Of a stretch of 64,000 nt of DNA, positions 46,153-55,559 are shown one piece after another. The stretch's first letter is position 1; each line of letters starts with the position of its first letter. The stretch comes from Prevotella sp. (lineage in GTDB: Bacteria > Bacteroidota > Bacteroidia > Bacteroidales > Bacteroidaceae): contig JAFLSE010000009.1 of the NCBI GenBank assembly GCA_022511075.1, positions 1-64,000 on the forward strand. The letters are read 5' to 3'. The position numbers and the translations under genes are program-made. The notes under the pieces are model-generated. The model was not told where the DNA came from and searched no databases. It was given only the letters and a program-made list of their open reading frames with translations.

Positions 46153-46704
46153 TTATTTCTTGAAATAGCGGTTGTACAAGCCCTGGAAACCCTGACCGTG
46201 ACGAGCCTCGTCCTTTGCCATCTCGTGAACTGTGTCGTGAATAGCGTCAAGATTCTGAGCCTTAGCATTCTTTGCAATGCGGAACTTGTCTGCACATGCG
46301 CCACTCTCGGCTGCCATACGCTTCTCAAGGTTGGTCTTTGTGTCCCAAACAACATCACCGAGCAACTCAGCAAACTTAGCTGCGTGCTCTGCCTCCTCGA
46401 AAGCATAGCGCTTGAAAGCCTCTGCTATTTCTGGATAGCCTTCACGGTCTGCCTGGCGGCTCATTGCAAGATACATACCAACCTCAGTACACTCGCCATT
46501 GAAGTGTGCATTGAGGTCTTTAATCATCTCCTCGTCGCAACCTTTAGCCACGCCAATCACGTGCTCTGTCTCAAAACTCAGACCCTCTTCTTCCTTCATT
46601 TCAGAAAACTTTGAAGCAGGAGCCTTACACATAGGGCACTTCTCTGGAGCCTCTGTTCCCTCATAAATGTAGCCGCAAACGGCACAGATAAATTTCTTGT
46701 TCAT
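46153..46704 (-). CDS. Reverse rubrerythrin (NADH peroxidase-type)
   Basis: Reduces hydrogen peroxide in anaerobes. The 183 residues have the domains in reverse order: a rubredoxin-like Fe(Cys)4 module first ([19 protein letters not shown]), then a four-helix ferritin-like diiron domain ([57 protein letters not shown]). The ExxH and DEARH motifs hold the iron ligands. It has its own consensus promoter upstream, so oxidative-stress response is likely but no operator was recognised. Confidence 0.95.
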   Translation of the reverse strand: MNKKFICAVCGYIYEGTEAPEKCPMCKAPASKFSEMKEEEGLSFETEHVIGVAKGCDEEMIKDLNAHFNGECTEVGMYLAMSRQADREGYPEIAEAFKRYAFEEAEHAAKFAELLGDVVWDTKTNLEKRMAAESGACADKFRIAKNAKAQNLDAIHDTVHEMAKDEARHGQGFQGLYNRYFKK

Positions 46705-46745
46705 TTTCTTTATTTTTTATTGGTTTATTACTAAAAATTACAATG

Positions 46746-46777
46746 CAAAAGTACCCAAAAATGATGATGCCACCAAA
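46746..46777 (-). promoter_or_regulatory. Promoter of the reverse rubrerythrin gene
   Basis: Minus strand: TTTG (46774-46777), 20-base spacer, TACTTTTG (46746-46753), ending about 42 bases upstream of the ATG. Confidence 0.82.
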
Positions 46778-46923
46778 TAAATTTAGAAAAATTAATCATT
46801 TTTTCTTGATGTGGAAAAGACATCTATAAATCTGAACGTTTAAAATGTATTGTCTATCATTCATAGATAATCGAAATGTAACACTCTATATAGCATAAAA
46901 AATATTAAATTTGTATTTGTTAT

Positions 46924-46954
46924 TTTGCAGGGCAAGTAAATTTAAGTACCTTTG
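46924..46954 (+). promoter_or_regulatory. Promoter of holB-PSP1-gldH
   Basis: TTTG (46924-46927), 19-base spacer, TACCTTTG (46947-46954), ending 46 bases before the ATG at 47001. It supports that start over the longer frame from 46911. Confidence 0.82.
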
Positions 46955-47000
46955 TAACATATTATGCACTCTTGCGTGCTTGCAGGGGTGGGAGAGAGTT

Positions 47001-48140
47001 ATGAAGTGGACGGAAGTGATAGGACAGCAGGCTGTGAAAGAGCGGCTGATGAAAATGGTGAGCGAGGGGAGAATGCCCCACGCCATTATGCTGTGCGGAC
47101 CTGAAGGTAGCGGCAAGATGGCATTGGCACTGGCTTTTGCATCCTATCTGCTTTGTCAGAATCACGGGGCAGACGGTGACTGCTGCGGCAGTTGCAACTC
47201 GTGTGCTATGTTGAAGAAATGGCAGCACCCCGACCTTCATTTTACCTTTCCTACCATAAAACTGCCTGGAATGAGTGCTGAACATAAGCCTGTGAGCGAT
47301 GATTTCATCACAGAATGGAATAGTCTTTTGCAGCAGGGGGCGTATTTCTCCATTGACCAGTGGCTCAACGAGATTGGCACTGAGAACCAGCAGGCGATAA
47401 TAACCGCAGGGGAGAGCGACAGCCTTTCGCACAAACTTAATATGAAGTCGAGTCAGGGCGGCTACAAGGTGTCACTGATATGGCTGCCGGAGAGAATGAA
47501 CGGCGAGTGTGCCAACAAGCTGCTGAAACTGATAGAGGAGCCACCGCAGCAGACGGTGTTCATAATGGTGTGCGAAGAGCCTGACAAGTTGTTAGAGACA
47601 ATCCGCAGCCGCGTGCAGCGCATAGACGTGAAGAAGATAGACACCGAGGCTATGGAGAGGGCACTTGTGGAAAGGCGAGGAATTGACGAGGCTACAGCGC
47701 GACGACTGGCACGCATAGCCAATGGCAACTGGCTGAAAGCCGTGGAGCAGTTGAGCGCGGAGAACGAGAACGAACTGTTTCTTGACCAATTCCAAATGCT
47801 GATGAGGCTTGCCTATCAGCGCAAGATAAAAGACCTGAAAAGGTGGAGCGACACGATGGCTGGCTATGGCAGGGAGCAACAGAAGCGTTTCCTTACCTAT
47901 ATGCTGCGACTGATGCGTGAGAATTTCATGTACAACTTCGGCAACGAGGAACTGACATATATGACGGAGCGCGAGGAGCAGTTTGCAAAGAACTTTGCAC
48001 GATTCGTGAACGAGGGCAACATATTGCAGATAAACAGTCTCGTGGACAGGGCGATAAGGGATATTGGGCAGAACGCCAACAGCAAGATAGTGTTCTTCGA
48101 CCTGTCATTGCAGATGATAGTGCTATTGATACAGAATTAG
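47001..48140 (+). CDS. holB: DNA polymerase III subunit delta'
   Basis: Part of the clamp loader that places the beta clamp on DNA. The start MKWTEVIGQQAVKERLMKMV (47001) gives 379 residues and follows the promoter. It has the Walker A-like LCGPEGSGKMALA, a zinc module (CGSCNSC), SSQGGYKVSLIWLPERM, CANKLLKLIEEPPQQTVFIM (the sensor region before the Arg finger), and the SRVQRIDVKKI signature. It is first in a three-gene operon, 21 bases from the PSP1 gene. Confidence 0.93.
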   Translation: MKWTEVIGQQAVKERLMKMVSEGRMPHAIMLCGPEGSGKMALALAFASYLLCQNHGADGDCCGSCNSCAMLKKWQHPDLHFTFPTIKLPGMSAEHKPVSDDFITEWNSLLQQGAYFSIDQWLNEIGTENQQAIITAGESDSLSHKLNMKSSQGGYKVSLIWLPERMNGECANKLLKLIEEPPQQTVFIMVCEEPDKLLETIRSRVQRIDVKKIDTEAMERALVERRGIDEATARRLARIANGNWLKAVEQLSAENENELFLDQFQMLMRLAYQRKIKDLKRWSDTMAGYGREQQKRFLTYMLRLMRENFMYNFGNEELTYMTEREEQFAKNFARFVNEGNILQINSLVDRAIRDIGQNANSKIVFFDLSLQMIVLLIQN

Positions 48141-48161
48141 AAATAAAGACAACATACGACA

Positions 48162-49352
48162 ATGAACGACAATAAGAATTTTGAGGTGGGCTGCTGTATG
48201 GACAGAGGGCTGTGCAAGAATGCCGTGGGACGGCAGGACCGCCAACTCAACACATACGACTGGCTTGCCGACGTGCCGGGAAACAACGATATGACCGACC
48301 TTGTGGAAGTGCAATTCAAGCACACTCGCAAGGGATATTACCACAACGTGAACGGTCTTGACCTGAAGAAGGGCGACGTCGTGGCTGTGGAGGCGAGTCC
48401 TGGACACGATGTAGGCGTGGTGACGCTCACGGGTAGGCTCGTGAAAAAGCAGATACAGAAAGCCAATATAAAGTCGATGGACGATATAAAGCGAATCTAT
48501 CGCATAGCAAGGCAGATAGACATCGACAAGTATCGTGAGGCAAAGGCACGCGAGCATGAGACAATGATAGAGAGCAGGCAGATAGCAAAGGACTTGGGCT
48601 TGCAGATGAAAATTGGCGACGTGGAGTATCAGGGCGATTGCAACAAGGCGATATTCTACTATATTGCCGATGAGCGCGTGGACTTCCGCCAACTGATAAA
48701 AGTGCTTGCTGACACTTTCCATGTGCGCATAGAGATGAAACAGATTGGTGCAAGGCAGGAGGCAGGGCGCATAGGCGGTACAGGACCTTGCGGACGCGAG
48801 TTGTGCTGCGCCACTTGGATGAAGAACTTCGTGAGCGTGAGCACCAATGCGGCGCGTTATCAGGATATGTCGCTCAATCCACAGAAGCTGGCAGGTATGT
48901 GTGCCAAGCTGAAATGCTGCCTCAACTACGAGGTGGACAACTATATGGAGGCAGGACGAAAGTTGCCGAGCCGTGAGGTGGTGCTCGAGACCACAGACAG
49001 CGAATACTACCTGTTCAAGACGGATATATTGGCAGGGCTCGTCACCTATTCAACCGACAAGCGACTTGCTGCCAACCTTGAGGAGATAACGGCAGAGAGG
49101 GCGAAAGAGGTGATTGAAATGAACAGGTGCGGCGAGAAGCCCGTGTCGTTGCAGCCAGACGATGCCAAGAAGCCTGTGGAGCGCACGAAAGACCTTGCCG
49201 ACGGCGACTTGAGTCGTTTCGACAGCGCGAAGAAGAAAAAGAAGAAAAAGAAAAAGCAGTCGCAAGGCAACAAGCAAAACAGACCGCAAGGTAACAAGCA
49301 GCAAGGAAACGGCGGTAAGAATAACTCGCCTAAAAAAGACAATGCTGGGTAA
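48162..49352 (+). CDS. PSP1-domain protein (RicT/YaaT-like)
   Basis: 396 residues. The PSP1 domain (about 40-290) shows VEVQFKHTRKGYYHN, KKGDVVAVEASPGHDVG, GTGPCGRELCCATWM, and KLAGMCAKLKCCLNYE with its paired cysteines. In Bacillus the family member RicT/YaaT works in RNA-maturation and signalling complexes, with an iron-sulfur cluster held by such cysteines. A low-complexity tail of eight lysines and Gly/Asn/Gln repeats (about 345-396) follows and may bind nucleic acid. The role in Bacteroidota is not settled. It overlaps gldH by 11 bases. Confidence 0.9.
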   Translation: MNDNKNFEVGCCMDRGLCKNAVGRQDRQLNTYDWLADVPGNNDMTDLVEVQFKHTRKGYYHNVNGLDLKKGDVVAVEASPGHDVGVVTLTGRLVKKQIQKANIKSMDDIKRIYRIARQIDIDKYREAKAREHETMIESRQIAKDLGLQMKIGDVEYQGDCNKAIFYYIADERVDFRQLIKVLADTFHVRIEMKQIGARQEAGRIGGTGPCGRELCCATWMKNFVSVSTNAARYQDMSLNPQKLAGMCAKLKCCLNYEVDNYMEAGRKLPSREVVLETTDSEYYLFKTDILAGLVTYSTDKRLAANLEEITAERAKEVIEMNRCGEKPVSLQPDDAKKPVERTKDLADGDLSRFDSAKKKKKKKKKQSQGNKQNRPQGNKQQGNGGKNNSPKKDNAG

Positions 49353-49815
49353 TAGTAAGCATATAGCAACATTTTTGGTTCTTGTGGCGGCAATGCTGAT
49401 GACGGCTTGCGACCACAAGACCATATATCATAGGTATGACCACGCCGATGCAGTGGGGTGGGAAAAGACAGACACATTATTATATAATATAGGAAAGATA
49501 GGAGAGGGCGGCACGTTCAAGGAGGAGATAAGCCTGCGCCTGAACGGCACATATCCTTTCCTTGACCTTTGTATGGTGGTGGAGCAGAGGCTGTTGCCAG
49601 CAAACACCGTTACCTACGACACGCTTAACTGCAATTTTGCAAGGCAGCAAAGCCTTTTCAGCACCAACGGCGTGAGTTACAAGCAGTATAACTTTCACTT
49701 GAAAGATATGCAACTGAACGAGGGCGACTCGCTGATATTGCGCATAAGGCACAATATGATGCGCGAGGTATTGCCAGGCATTGCCGACGTTGGCGTGAAG
49801 ATAAGCAGAAAATAG
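49342..49815 (+). CDS. gldH: Gliding-motility-type lipoprotein GldH
   Basis: 157-residue lipoprotein. The signal ends at LMTACDHKTIYH (lipobox Cys near residue 23). The small beta-rich domain (IGEGGTFKEEISLRLNGTYPFLDL, FHLKDMQLNEGDSLILRIRHNMMREVLPGIADVGVKI) is the GldH pattern. It is needed for gliding in Flavobacterium, but is conserved in non-gliding Bacteroidales where its role is unknown. The holB-PSP1-gldH order is common in the phylum. It converges with rodA, 3 bases apart. Confidence 0.88.
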   Translation: MLGNSKHIATFLVLVAAMLMTACDHKTIYHRYDHADAVGWEKTDTLLYNIGKIGEGGTFKEEISLRLNGTYPFLDLCMVVEQRLLPANTVTYDTLNCNFARQQSLFSTNGVSYKQYNFHLKDMQLNEGDSLILRIRHNMMREVLPGIADVGVKISRK

Positions 49816-49818
49816 TTT

Positions 49819-51291
49819 CTATCTGCGCACGAGTTTGCGCCCTGCGTCAATGCGCAGGAAGATGAACAGCAATATGGTGAATCCCCACAGCGACGAGCCT
49901 CCATAACTGAAGAACGGCAGCGGAATGCCAATCACAGGCGTTAGTCCGAGCACCATTCCCACGTTGATGAACAAGTGGAAAAGGAATATGGAAAGCACAC
50001 AATAGCCATAGACTCGTCCGAAGCGGTAGGGTTGCCGCTCGGAGAGGTGTATGAGCCTCAATATCAGCATAAGGAAAAGCAGCAACACAATGGCGCAGCC
50101 AATGAAACCTTCTTCCTCGCCTACGGTGCAGAAGATGAAGTCGGTGTCTTGTTCGGGCACGAATTTCAGCTTGTTCTGCGTGCCGTTAAGGAAACCTTTT
50201 CCCTCCAATCCTCCTGAACCTATGGCAATCTGACTCTGGTGTACGTTGTAGCCTGCACCTGCAAGGTCTTCTTCCAAGCCTAACAGCACATTGATGCGCA
50301 CTCTTTGGTGCTTTTCCAAAAGGTTGTTCAGCACGTAGTCGGCAGAATAGAAAAACGCCATTGAGCCGATGGCAAACAGGATAATGAGGAAATAGTTGCG
50401 TGTGCGCTGTCCGAGTGCGTTCCACAGCAAATGTCCGATTAGTATAGCCGACAACAATAGCTGCACCCATACCACATCGAATGGTATGAAATATTTTGAG
50501 AACAGCAAAGCCGCGACAGTGCCCAGTATGCAGTAGGCAAGCATTTTGAGTGCCGTCTCGCGCTGCTTGCAATACACCCACACCATAATGGCAGTGAATA
50601 TCTGCACCATAAGCAGCACGCAGAACTTACCCACCGATGTGGGCAGTCCCCACAGCATAGTGCTCTCGAACTTTATTCCTATAACGAAATATGCCACGGC
50701 AGCCACGCCCGTGAAAAGTATGCTGCCAGCCATTCCCTCGCGGTAGAACATAAGGAAAAACGATAGATAGACAAGGGCACTACCCGTCTCGCGTTGCAGC
50801 ACTATGAATATCATAGGTAGCAAGGCTATTGCTAATGTGTAGGCAAAGTCGCGCGTCTTGGCTATGCTATAGCCATAGGTGCTCATAAATTTTGCCAAAG
50901 CGAGAGCCGTGGCAAACTTAGCAAACTCTGCAGGCTGCACGTGTATCGGTCCTAAAACGAGCCACGACCGTGAGCCTTTGATAGTGTGCGGATTGAATAT
51001 GGTGACGAACAATAATAATAGCAATAGTCCGTATATGGCGTATGAAAAGGTGTCGTAGAAGCGGTCGTCGAGCAGCAGTATCACGAGTGCGAGAAACAGC
51101 GATGTGCCTATCCACACAATCTGCATACCGGAACGTGAGGCGAGGCTGAAGATATCGACATCGTCGCCGTAGGTGTAGGTTGCTCCGCACACGCTAATCC
51201 AGCCGAATGCGAGCAGTGCAAGATAGAGGATTATCGTAATCCAGTCTATCGAGCCTAATATGCTTGGTCGTTTATCTGTTTCTCGAACCAT
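49819..51291 (-). CDS. rodA: Rod shape-determining protein RodA (SEDS glycosyltransferase)
   Basis: SEDS peptidoglycan polymerase working with PBP2 in elongation. The 490 residues have about ten membrane helices, starting at WITIILYLALLAFGWISVCG. The conserved LVLGPIHVQPAEFAKFATALAL segment, LQRETGSALVYLSFFLMFYREG (catalytic Asp/Glu region), GGLEGKGFLNGTQNKLKFVPEQDTDFIFCTVGEEEG and PVIGIPLPFFSYGGSS are all present. It is longer than E. coli RodA (370) because of an extra cytoplasmic/periplasmic stretch in the middle, usual in Bacteroidales. Its start overlaps the mrdA stop by 20 bases. Confidence 0.95.
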   Translation of the reverse strand: MVRETDKRPSILGSIDWITIILYLALLAFGWISVCGATYTYGDDVDIFSLASRSGMQIVWIGTSLFLALVILLLDDRFYDTFSYAIYGLLLLLLFVTIFNPHTIKGSRSWLVLGPIHVQPAEFAKFATALALAKFMSTYGYSIAKTRDFAYTLAIALLPMIFIVLQRETGSALVYLSFFLMFYREGMAGSILFTGVAAVAYFVIGIKFESTMLWGLPTSVGKFCVLLMVQIFTAIMVWVYCKQRETALKMLAYCILGTVAALLFSKYFIPFDVVWVQLLLSAILIGHLLWNALGQRTRNYFLIILFAIGSMAFFYSADYVLNNLLEKHQRVRINVLLGLEEDLAGAGYNVHQSQIAIGSGGLEGKGFLNGTQNKLKFVPEQDTDFIFCTVGEEEGFIGCAIVLLLFLMLILRLIHLSERQPYRFGRVYGYCVLSIFLFHLFINVGMVLGLTPVIGIPLPFFSYGGSSLWGFTILLFIFLRIDAGRKLVRR

Positions 51292-53122
51292 AAGAAATTC
51301 TTCTATGTTGGAAATCTTCTGCTTTCTTCATTGATGCCTCCGACAACTTGCCTGTTATGTATTGCTCCATCATCAGCGAGCCTATAGGCACACCATAGTC
51401 GGCACCAAATCCACCGTTTTCTACATACACGGCAATGGCAATCTTCGGGTCGTTTTTCGGTGCGAAGCCCATAAACACAGAGTGGTCTTGTCCGCGGTTT
51501 TGCGCCGTTCCTGTCTTTCCGCACACTTCGTAGTCAGAACGGTTGGCACTGTGACACGTTCCGCCAATCACCGACGCACGCATGCCTTCCACCACTTTCT
51601 CGTATGCCCAGCGTTGCGCCTTGGTATAGTGGCGGCGTGTGAAGGTTGTGTCGAGAGGCTCACCCTGCACTTTCTTAACAACGTGGGGCACATAGTAATA
51701 ACCTCTGTTTGCAATGGTTGCACCGAGATTGGCTATTTGCAGCGGAGTGAGGTTTACCTCGCCCTGACCAATGGAGATACTTATTATCGTGAGGCCGTTC
51801 CACGAGCCTTTATATGCATTGTCGTAGTAGTCGGCGTTGGGTATCAGTCCGCGTTTCTCACCCGGCAGGTCGATACCCAGCTTGTAGCCAAATCCCATGC
51901 TCACCATATAGTCACGCCACGTGTTCATGGCATTCTGCACCTTGCCGTACTTCTTTTTGTTGCCAATCATGTGGTACAGTCCCCAGCAGAAATATGCGTT
52001 GCACGATGTGCTTATGGCATAGTTGACAGCCAAGGGCGAGCCGTGTCCGTGACAGCCTACGTGCAGTCCTTTGTGGTAGAAACCTCGATAACACGGATAC
52101 ATTGTGCTTGGCGTTACGATGCCTTCGGTGAGGAATGTAAGAGCCTGTCCTGTCTTGAACGTTGAGCCGGGAGGATATTGTCCCATAATGCTTCTGTTGA
52201 GCAGTGGTTTCCAAGGGTCGTTGCCAAGTATCTTGTGGTTTTTGCTGCGCTGTCGTCCTGACATTATTCGTGGGTCGTAAGTTGGCGATGATACCATACA
52301 GAGCACCTCGCCCGTGCTCGGCTCTATTGCCACTATCGAGCCAATCTTTCCCTCCATCAGTCGCTCACCGAGTTCTTGCAGTTTCAGGTCGATACTCAAT
52401 GTAAGGTTCTTTCCTGCCACAGGCTGGCGGTCGAGTGCTCCGTCTTGATATTTGCCTTTTATTCGTCCGTGTGCGTCGCGCAACAGTATCTGCATACCTT
52501 TCTCGCCGCGCAGTTGTTTCTCGTATGAGCGTTCCACGCCCAACTTACCAATGTAGTCGCCGGGAATGTAGTAGTCGTCTTCTTCGATGTCCGCCGGCGA
52601 CACCTCCGCCACGTCGCCCAGAACGTGAGCCGCGTATGGATATTGGTATTGTCTTATACTGCGTCGCTGTATGTAGAATCCGGGGAAGCGGTGCATCTTT
52701 TCCTGAAACATTGAAAAGTCCTCCTCGGGCACTTGCGACATAAACACTTGCTGTGTGAAACGAGAGTAGCCGGGATTTTTAGACCTGTCCTTTATTGTCT
52801 CCATGCGTCTGTCAAACTCTTCACGGCTGATATTGAGCGCAGCGCAGAAGTCGGCAGTGTCGAGACGGTTTTTTGTCTCGTTCATTATCACCATTATGTC
52901 GTAGGCAGGCTGGTTGTAAACCATCAGCTTGCCGTTGCGGTCGGTGATGATTCCGCGCGACGGATATTCCACTTTTTTAAGGAATGCGTTTGAGTCGGCG
53001 CTCTTCTTGTAGTCATCGCTCGTAATCTGCAAGGTGAAAAGCCTGACAAGGTAGACGGCAACAATGATTACAGCCGCCGTTCCTATGACATACTTACGGT
53101 TTTCGAGTTGAAAGTCTTTCAC
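51272..53122 (-). CDS. mrdA: Penicillin-binding protein 2
   Basis: Transpeptidase that crosslinks peptidoglycan during elongation. The start is taken as GTG at 53122 (VKDFQLENRKYVIGTA), forming a GTGA overlap with the mreD stop and giving 616 residues; a longer frame upstream lies inside mreD. A membrane anchor (IIVAVYLVRLFTLQI) is followed by the dimerisation domain (VEYPSRGIITDRNGKLMVYN) and the transpeptidase domain: active-site GSTFKTGQ (SxxK), STSCNAYF (SxN) and KTGTAQNRG. All catalytic motifs are intact. Confidence 0.95.
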   Translation of the reverse strand: MKDFQLENRKYVIGTAAVIIVAVYLVRLFTLQITSDDYKKSADSNAFLKKVEYPSRGIITDRNGKLMVYNQPAYDIMVIMNETKNRLDTADFCAALNISREEFDRRMETIKDRSKNPGYSRFTQQVFMSQVPEEDFSMFQEKMHRFPGFYIQRRSIRQYQYPYAAHVLGDVAEVSPADIEEDDYYIPGDYIGKLGVERSYEKQLRGEKGMQILLRDAHGRIKGKYQDGALDRQPVAGKNLTLSIDLKLQELGERLMEGKIGSIVAIEPSTGEVLCMVSSPTYDPRIMSGRQRSKNHKILGNDPWKPLLNRSIMGQYPPGSTFKTGQALTFLTEGIVTPSTMYPCYRGFYHKGLHVGCHGHGSPLAVNYAISTSCNAYFCWGLYHMIGNKKKYGKVQNAMNTWRDYMVSMGFGYKLGIDLPGEKRGLIPNADYYDNAYKGSWNGLTIISISIGQGEVNLTPLQIANLGATIANRGYYYVPHVVKKVQGEPLDTTFTRRHYTKAQRWAYEKVVEGMRASVIGGTCHSANRSDYEVCGKTGTAQNRGQDHSVFMGFAPKNDPKIAIAVYVENGGFGADYGVPIGSLMMEQYITGKLSEASMKKAEDFQHRRISYGSRNR

Positions 53123-53616
53123 TTGCTTCTTACACTCTCTATCATTATAATGAACATTATGGTGATAATCCAACTTCCGCCCACACACATAAGCCAGTGT
53201 TTAAGGTCGAAGAAGTTGAACGCTTCGAGCGAGAACAGCGCCATACAGAACACGAGCAGCAGCACGCCGGCAAAGAAGGAGAACTTCATGACTCCCATAT
53301 CCTTTATCGACGGGGAGAATTTCTCCGAAGCATCGTCGGGTACAAAGAGTGCAAAGAAATAAGGCTGTATGAAGCCTATGAGCGTCAGCGATGCCGTGGC
53401 TACTCCCGGTGTGTTTGAGAATGCGTCGATGCACAGTCCCATGGCAAAACTCCACAACAATACCACCCAGCGCGGATATGTGTGGTTGAACGTCAGCACA
53501 AAATATATGTATATGAGAGGTGTGGCGCAGTCGAAAACGTGTATGCGTCCGAATATCAGTGCCTGTGCCACGATGAGGAGCAGGAACAATGCAAATCGTT
53601 TGGCAATATCAATCAT
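53119..53616 (-). CDS. mreD: Rod shape-determining protein MreD
   Basis: Membrane scaffold protein of the elongasome. The 165 residues form five to six hydrophobic segments (RFALFLLLIVAQALIFGRIHVFDCA, PLIYIYFVLTF, VVLLWSFAMGLCIDAFSNTPGVATASLTLI, FSFFAGVLLLVFCMALFSLEAF, WIITIMFIIMIES). The GxxxDxFxNTPG motif is typical of MreD. It sits between mreC and mrdA and is translationally coupled to mrdA. Confidence 0.9.
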   Translation of the reverse strand: MIDIAKRFALFLLLIVAQALIFGRIHVFDCATPLIYIYFVLTFNHTYPRWVVLLWSFAMGLCIDAFSNTPGVATASLTLIGFIQPYFFALFVPDDASEKFSPSIKDMGVMKFSFFAGVLLLVFCMALFSLEAFNFFDLKHWLMCVGGSWIITIMFIIMIESVRSK

Positions 53617-53623
53617 AGTTTTC

Positions 53624-54490
53624 TCACTCCCTTCTCATTTGTCTCAGCGAGTCGCGTGCCGTTTCGAGCAGCCTCGCCCTTTCTATCAGTTCCTTGTCGG
53701 TTATAATGCTGACATCGCGCAGGTTGCCGAAGTCGGTGGCAAGTTGCACTTTCAGCTTGTACGAAAGTCCGTCGCGCGAGTTGTAGGTCTGCACAATCTT
53801 GCCTACCATCACTCCCGGTGGAAATATCGACGAGTAGCCGTTGGTCTCCACCCAGTCGCCTTTCTTGAAGCGTGCATGGCGTGGCACATCTTCCAAATAT
53901 GCAATGCCTGATTCCTTACCGTCCCATTGCAGGTAGCCAAAATAGCCCCTGCCCCTTATCACGCAACTTATTCGTGTCTTTGTGTTTATAACGGGCATTA
54001 CTACGGAATAGTGGTCTCCTACAAGAAACGTAACGCCCACGACCCCAAGACCGCTGACCACACCCATATCAGGTTCTATGCCGTCGGCACTTCCTTTGTC
54101 TATGGTCATAAGGTTGTCTTGTCTGTCGAGTGTGCTGCCCACAACCTTTGCCGGCACGAGTTTGTATCTCTCCAACAATTCCATTTGCCCTGCATCTGGT
54201 GTCAGGGTGTCACCGGTTGCTTCGGTGTAGAGCCGTCTTAGTTGCCCCACTTGCCGCTCAAGGTAGAAGTTGCGCAATGTAAGTTGCTCGTTGGCTTTCG
54301 ACATCGAGAAGAATGCCTCTATACTTGACGAAAGTTCAAGCAACTTTCCGTTCACCACATTTGCCGAGTTTATCCATACACTGCCCTGATAGTTGTTATA
54401 CTGAAACAACAGTAAACAACTAACAATTTCAAGTATCACAAACAAGAACCAGTTGTAATACTTTGCCAAAAACTCCAGCAGATTGCGCAT
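53624..54490 (-). CDS. mreC: Rod shape-determining protein MreC
   Basis: Periplasmic partner of MreB and PBP2. The 288 residues have an N-terminal membrane anchor (WFLFVILEIVSCLLLFQY), a coiled-coil dimerisation region (about 60-95), and the beta-barrel MreC core (LVPAKVVGSTLDRQDNLMTIDKGSADGIEPDMGVV, GVVGVTFLVGDHYSVVMPVINTKTRISCVIRG). Usual length and order; 7 bases from mreD. Confidence 0.94.
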   Translation of the reverse strand: MRNLLEFLAKYYNWFLFVILEIVSCLLLFQYNNYQGSVWINSANVVNGKLLELSSSIEAFFSMSKANEQLTLRNFYLERQVGQLRRLYTEATGDTLTPDAGQMELLERYKLVPAKVVGSTLDRQDNLMTIDKGSADGIEPDMGVVSGLGVVGVTFLVGDHYSVVMPVINTKTRISCVIRGRGYFGYLQWDGKESGIAYLEDVPRHARFKKGDWVETNGYSSIFPPGVMVGKIVQTYNSRDGLSYKLKVQLATDFGNLRDVSIITDKELIERARLLETARDSLRQMRRE

Positions 54491-54523
54491 CGTTCAGACC
54501 TTTTGCTCTCTTGCGGCGTGTGT

Positions 54524-55546
54524 TTATCTCATAAGGAAAGTAAACCTGTCGATGTTCTTCAAGGCTATGCCTGCACCCTTTGCCACACTGTGCAATGGGT
54601 CTTCATCAACGTGGCACTTGATGTTTAGTTTTTTCTCCAAACGCTTGTTGAGACCACGCAGCAATGCGCCGCCGCCAGTGAGATAGATGCCGTTCTTCAC
54701 GATGTCAGCATAGATTTCAGGTGGTGTCTCGGCAAGTGCAGAGAGCACGGCATTCTCAATCTTTGCCACCGTCATATCAAGGCATCCGGCAATCTCTTGG
54801 TAGCATACGGGCACCTCCATTGGCAATGCCGTTATGCGGTTAGGACCGTGCACGATATAGTCCTCTGGTGCCTCGTTGCCGAGGTCGGCAAGTGCGCTGC
54901 CCACGTTAATCTTGATGCGCTCCGCCATACGCTCGCTCACTTTCACGTTGTGCTGACGGCTCATATATTCCTGTATGTCGGCTGTAAGGTCGTCACCGGC
55001 AACACGTATAGAGTTGTTGCTCACAATACCGCCAAGCGATATTACTGCAATCTCTGTGCTGCCACCGCCGATGTCGACAATCATATTGCCCTCTGGTGCT
55101 TCCACGTCGATACCTACACCCACGGCTGCTGCCATTGGCTCGAATATCAGGTACACATCGCGTCCGTTGGCACGCTCTGCACTATCACGAACGGCACGCA
55201 ACTCCACTTCGGTACTGCCCGAAGGTACGCCAATCACCATTCGCAATGAGGGTGAGAACAGACGGCTGCCTTTGTGTGCCATCTTTATGAGTCCGCGCAT
55301 CATCTGCTCGCAAGCAGAGAAGTCGGCAATCACGCCGTCGCGCAGTGGTCGTATGGTGCGTATGTTATCGTGTGTCTTTTCATACATCATTTTCGCCTGC
55401 TGACCCACGGCTATCATCTTGTCGGTGCGACGGTCGAGAGCCACTACTGACGGCTCGTCAACAACAATCTTGTCACCGCTGATGATGATGGTGTTGGCAG
55501 TGCCGAGGTCCATCGCTATATCTTGTCTGAATGAAAAAAGTCCCAT
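54524..55546 (-). CDS. mreB: Rod shape-determining protein MreB
   Basis: Bacterial actin that guides lateral wall synthesis. The 340 residues carry the actin-fold ATP-binding motifs: phosphate 1 (AMDLGTANTIIIS), phosphate 2 (MIVDIGGGSTEIAVISLGG) and the adenosine loop (GIYLTGGGALLRGLNKRL). The N-terminal FSFRQDI segment may contact the membrane. It is 33 bases upstream of mreC and 13 bases after purH. Confidence 0.96.
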   Translation of the reverse strand: MGLFSFRQDIAMDLGTANTIIISGDKIVVDEPSVVALDRRTDKMIAVGQQAKMMYEKTHDNIRTIRPLRDGVIADFSACEQMMRGLIKMAHKGSRLFSPSLRMVIGVPSGSTEVELRAVRDSAERANGRDVYLIFEPMAAAVGVGIDVEAPEGNMIVDIGGGSTEIAVISLGGIVSNNSIRVAGDDLTADIQEYMSRQHNVKVSERMAERIKINVGSALADLGNEAPEDYIVHGPNRITALPMEVPVCYQEIAGCLDMTVAKIENAVLSALAETPPEIYADIVKNGIYLTGGGALLRGLNKRLEKKLNIKCHVDEDPLHSVAKGAGIALKNIDRFTFLMR

Positions 55547-55559
55547 TGTCGTTTGTCTG

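Noticed and set aside
46911..47000. Upstream start for holB
   Set aside because: The extension spans the promoter elements (46924-46954), so it cannot be in the transcript.
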